Origin: an uncultured Alphaproteobacteria bacterium | GTDB taxonomy: Bacteria > Pseudomonadota > Alphaproteobacteria > Sphingomonadales > Sphingomonadaceae | Assembly (NCBI GenBank): GCA_903939555.1 | Contig: CAJAHV010000307.1 | Span: forward strand, 1-9,760 | Length of the DNA: 9,760 bases | Reading direction: 5' to 3' | Part shown: positions 7,345 through 9,760 of the stretch, piece by piece | Layout: the number at the start of each line of letters is the position of its first letter | Numbering within the stretch: position 1 is the stretch's first letter | Made by a program: the position numbers and the translations under genes | Notes under the pieces: model-generated | Databases searched by the model: none | What the model was told of the DNA's origin: nothing | What the model saw: the letters and a program-made list of their open reading frames with translations, nothing else

Positions 7345-7366
7345 GGGAAAACCGACCTGTTTTCGC
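7345..7366. other. Short inverted repeat downstream of the second Rieske gene
   Basis: GAAAAC (7347-7352) and GTTTTC (7359-7364) form a 6-bp stem with a 6-base loop, extended by GC on each side if one base bulges. It lies 31 bases after the Rieske stop and about 105 bases before the telA-like start. It could be a weak terminator or a protein-binding site; no T-run follows. Confidence 0.25.
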
Positions 7367-7387
7367 ACAAGGCCAGCAGCCGGGGAC

Positions 7388-7415
7388 TTGATAAAGCGTC
7401 TCACAATCCTAACAC
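7388..7415 (+). promoter_or_regulatory. Candidate sigma-70-type promoter for the telA-xpaC pair
   Basis: TTGATA (7388-7393, one mismatch to TTGACA) lies 16 bases before TAACAC (7410-7415, a poor -10 box). The location, 55 bases before the telA-like ATG, is sensible, and it is the best -35-like element in the 155-base gap. The weak -10 keeps this tentative. Confidence 0.35.
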
Positions 7416-7470
7416 AGTGGAGCAAGCCGCCGGGCTCTGTTATAACGGCGGGCGTTCTGGAAGGAAAACA

Positions 7471-8673
7471 ATGGCAACGACCCCGAGCACCGAAACCGTG
7501 ATCAAGCTTGACGCCCCGGTGGCGGTCGCGCCAGTGGCGCCCGCCGCCGCCGCCGGACTGGTGCCGCTGCAGCCCGATACCGTCACCAAGCTACAGGCGC
7601 AGGTCGATGATTTCGTCGCGAAACTCGTTGCCGAAGATGCGGCCAGCCCCGAATTCGGCAAGCGCGTCGACCAGTTGATCAACCTCGGCGCCCCGCAGAT
7701 CGCCGAAGCCGCCGGCCAGTCGAACCGCTTTCTCGACCGCCCGACCCGCGCCATCGACAAGGATACCGGCATCGGCGCCGACCTGACGCAGCTGCGCGCC
7801 ACCATCGAAGACCTTGATCCGAGCGGCAAGAAGCTGACATCGCGCAAGAAGCTGTTCGGGCTGATCCCCTTTGGCGGCGACAAGCTGCGCGGCTATTTCG
7901 ACAGCTACAAATCCTCGCAGACCAATATCTCGGCGATCCTCGAGCGCTTGAAGGACGGCAAGGACTATCTGCTCAAGGACAATATCGCCATCGACCAGGA
8001 GCGCCAGAAGCTGTGGGAATCGATGGGCAAGCTGGAACAGATGGTCCAGGCGTCGAAGATGTTCGATGAAAAGCTCGCGGCCAAGGCGCTCGAGATCGAA
8101 TATGCCGATCCGGCCAAGGCCAAGGCGATCCGCGAATCGGCGCTGTTCTATGTCCGCCAGCGCACCACCGACCTGCTGACCCAATTGGCCGTCAGCGTGC
8201 AGGGCTATCTGGCGCTCGATCTGGTCAAGAAGAACAATGTCGAGTTGATGAAGGGTGTCGACCGCGCCGCCACCACCACCGTCGCTGCGCTGCGCACCGC
8301 GATTACCGTCGCCGAGGCGATGACCGGGCAAAAACTGGTGCTCGAACAGGTGCAGGCGCTCAACAGCACGACCGCCGGCATCATCGACCGCACCGGCGAA
8401 TTGTTGAAGACCCAGTCGATCGCCATCCATGAAGGCGCCGCCAGCAGCACGATCCCGGTGGAAACGCTGCAACGCGCCTTCCAGAACATCTACCAGACCA
8501 TGGATGCTATCGACACATTCAAGGTCAAGGCGCTCGAATCGATGAAGACGACGGTCGATACGCTGTCGGTCGAAGTCGACAAGAGCCGCGCCTATGTGGC
8601 GCGCGCGCAAGGCCAGGCCGAAGGCGCGCTGGAAAATCGCGCCGCGCCGCCCGCCATCGATGTGGTCGGCTGA
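7471..8673 (+). CDS. TelA-like toxic anion resistance family protein
   Basis: From the ATG at 7471 this is a 400-residue, mostly helical cytosolic protein of the TelA family, named for a tellurite-resistance plasmid gene. The biochemical role is not established; homologues are linked to resistance to tellurite, cell-wall drugs and envelope stress. After a low-complexity Ala/Pro/Val stretch (15-30), the body is charged helices. Family-like parts include SRKKLFGLIPFGGDKLRGYF (124-143), a long heptad-like region (150-210), and QRTTDLLTQLAVSVQGYLAL with NNVELMKGVDRAATTTVAAL (230-275). I chose 7471 because GGAAGG lies seven bases upstream and the usual N-terminus starts here; a GTG at 7417 would add 18 unlikely residues. 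The stop shares one base with the next gene's start, so the two are co-translated. Confidence 0.9.
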   Translation: MATTPSTETVIKLDAPVAVAPVAPAAAAGLVPLQPDTVTKLQAQVDDFVAKLVAEDAASPEFGKRVDQLINLGAPQIAEAAGQSNRFLDRPTRAIDKDTGIGADLTQLRATIEDLDPSGKKLTSRKKLFGLIPFGGDKLRGYFDSYKSSQTNISAILERLKDGKDYLLKDNIAIDQERQKLWESMGKLEQMVQASKMFDEKLAAKALEIEYADPAKAKAIRESALFYVRQRTTDLLTQLAVSVQGYLALDLVKKNNVELMKGVDRAATTTVAALRTAITVAEAMTGQKLVLEQVQALNSTTAGIIDRTGELLKTQSIAIHEGAASSTIPVETLQRAFQNIYQTMDAIDTFKVKALESMKTTVDTLSVEVDKSRAYVARAQGQAEGALENRAAPPAIDVVG

Positions 8674-9389
8674 TGGCCGACGCCGATGAAATCGTGGCGC
8701 GCAACGATGAACGCCTGCACCGCATGAACTTGGCCGATGTCGCGCGCCGCGGCCGCGCCCGCCGCCGCCAGATGGCCGCCGAAAACGCCGGAAAACGGAT
8801 CAAGCGCGCCAGCTTCGTCGGCGGCGCTGTCGTCACGGTGCTGCTGCTCTGGGGGCTGGTCATCGGCCCCGTCGGCACCACCGGGCTGATTCTCGCCGTG
8901 CTGCTGGGCCTTGCCGGCATGGTCATGGCCGGCGTGTGGAACAGCAATGTGCCGCAGCCGCAGGATCTGGCCCAGGCCAGTCCCACCGCCATGCCGGCCG
9001 CGACCGAGGCCTGGCTCTATCGCCAGCGCCTGCCCGCCACCGCCGCGCCGCAGATCGATGCCATCGGCAGCTTGCTCGCCACGCTGGAAACCCAGTTGCA
9101 GCGCGTCCCGGCAACCGACCCGATCGCGCAGGACCTGTCGCGCCTGCTCGGCAAGCATCTGCCCGAACTGGTCGAACGCTATACCCGTGTGCCGGCCGAC
9201 CAGCGCACCCGCACCATCGACAGTGATGGCCGCACCATCGAAACCACGCTGACCGAAGGCTTGCAGATCGTTGCGGCCGAACTCGCCCGCGCCTCGGATG
9301 CGCTCGCCGCAGCCGATCGCGACGCGGTTGTGGTGCAGGGCAAGTTCCTCGAAAAACGCTATGGCGCGGGCGGTATGCCGACCGGTTGA
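8673..9389 (+). CDS. XpaC-like membrane protein, TelA partner
   Basis: This 238-residue protein has a basic N-terminal part (RRGRARRRQ, 25-33), two adjoining membrane helices (about 48-66 and 69-88), and a soluble helical domain (110-230) ending AVVVQGKFLEKRYG. That layout and its place directly after a telA-like gene match the XpaC group, annotated as 5-bromo-4-chloroindolyl phosphate hydrolysis family protein. That name comes from a phenotype in Bacillus, where xpaC also adjoins a telA homologue; no catalytic residues can be pointed to here. The ATG shares its first base with the telA-like stop (TGATG) and lacks a good ribosome binding site, so translational coupling is likely. A membrane anchor that recruits TelA is a reasonable inference. 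The family call rests on layout and context more than on motifs. Confidence 0.75.
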   Translation: MADADEIVARNDERLHRMNLADVARRGRARRRQMAAENAGKRIKRASFVGGAVVTVLLLWGLVIGPVGTTGLILAVLLGLAGMVMAGVWNSNVPQPQDLAQASPTAMPAATEAWLYRQRLPATAAPQIDAIGSLLATLETQLQRVPATDPIAQDLSRLLGKHLPELVERYTRVPADQRTRTIDSDGRTIETTLTEGLQIVAAELARASDALAAADRDAVVVQGKFLEKRYGAGGMPTG

Positions 9390-9500
9390 AACCGCCGGCG
9401 CTGTGCCCCATCTGCGTCAGCGCGACAGATTTTCCGGCATCGCCCGGCAGCCCTTTGCGGTTTGCCGTGATCGCCGCTAAGAAGCTTTCATATTCACGTC

Positions 9501-9516
9501 AGGAGACACGGCCATA
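9501..9516 (+). promoter_or_regulatory. infC ribosome binding site and probable AUA start codon
   Basis: AGGAG (9501-9505) is followed by eight bases and then ATA (9514-9516), in frame with IF-3. No ATG, GTG or TTG occurs in that frame at usable spacing; neighbouring codons are ACG, GCC, ATA and CCA. The first ATG in frame (9535) lies 29 bases past the Shine-Dalgarno sequence, behind a C-rich stretch. Confidence 0.65.
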
Positions 9517-9760
9517 CCACCCCCCCCACGCCGCATGATGAACGCCCCCGCGCCGATGAACGGCCCGCGTTATGACGAATTCATCACCGTTCCCAAGGTC
9601 CGCGTCATTGACCAGGATGGGGAAAATCTAGGTGTGCTATACACCAAGGAAGCCATCGCCACGGCGCATGAGGTGGGGCTGAACCTGGTCGAAGTCTCCC
9701 CCGGCGCCGATCCGCCGGTGTGCAAGATTCTCGATGTCGGCAAGTTCAAGTACGAGGCCC
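9514..9760 (+). CDS. infC: Translation initiation factor IF-3 (5' part)
   Basis: IF-3 binds the 30S subunit, keeps it apart from 50S and checks the start codon and initiator tRNA. The visible 82 codons hold the N-terminal domain, including VPKVRVIDQDGENLGVL, EVGLNLVEVSPGADPPVCK and the linker start ILDVGKFKYEA, all typical of IF-3. The gene runs off the right edge. I place the start at ATA (9514), which gives a Pro/Arg-rich lead PPPPRR before the two Met codons at 9535 and 9538; a conventional annotation would take 9535. Rare start codons (AUU in E. coli, AUC or AUA elsewhere) are well known for infC and let IF-3 repress its own translation. The frame is closed by TAA at 9478-9480. The 124-base gap before the gene has only a weak promoter candidate, TTGCGG (9455-9460), 17 bases, TAAGAA (9478-9483). 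Confidence 0.95.
   Translation, partial: MPPPPRRMMNAPAPMNGPRYDEFITVPKVRVIDQDGENLGVLYTKEAIATAHEVGLNLVEVSPGADPPVCKILDVGKFKYEA

Noticed and set aside
7417..7470. Longer TelA-like start at GTG 7417
   Set aside because: It lacks a ribosome binding site and adds unusual residues, while ATG 7471 has GGAAGG at proper spacing.
9377..9400. Possible terminator at the end of the xpaC-like gene
   Set aside because: The pairing (GGTT/AACC) has a two-base loop, only a few pairs and no T-run.

Overview
The window is GC-rich (about 65% by eye), densely coded DNA with C/G-ending codons. It looks like a sphingomonad-type alphaproteobacterium. The best clues are the IF-3 N-terminus at the right edge, the YifB/ComM ATPase, and Rieske oxygenases carried as single genes. 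The genus is inference only. I see no rRNA, tRNA, CRISPR array, insertion sequence, phage gene or integrase, so this reads as ordinary chromosome.

Layout. Positions 1-2596 (minus strand) hold a two-gene operon: a secreted M20-family zinc peptidase, then a Rieske oxygenase alpha subunit whose start overlaps the peptidase stop and which runs off the left edge. A 107-base divergent spacer separates this from an SLC1-type dicarboxylate/amino acid:cation symporter (2704-3978, plus). The symporter converges on comM (4024-5532, minus), a Mg-chelatase-like AAA+ ATPase. Divergent from comM is a 131-residue membrane protein (5652-6047, plus), whose 3' end merges into a short 12/24-bp tandem repeat. A second, different Rieske oxygenase follows (6161-7315, plus). 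Next is a telA-like/xpaC-like gene pair (7471-9389, plus). The window ends in the 5' part of infC (IF-3, from 9514).

How the genes may work together. The peptidase and the divergent symporter could release and import an amino acid or dicarboxylate, and the coupled Rieske oxygenase could oxidise a related small molecule; this is inferred from arrangement only. TelA and XpaC-like proteins are commonly neighbours and probably act together at the membrane. The remaining genes look independent.

I found no clearly new multi-gene system. The most notable observations are a probable AUA start codon for infC placed behind a good Shine-Dalgarno sequence, a degenerate 12-bp tandem repeat that encodes the peptidase signal peptide, and a second 12/24-bp repeat that carries in-frame stop codons across the end of the small membrane-protein gene.
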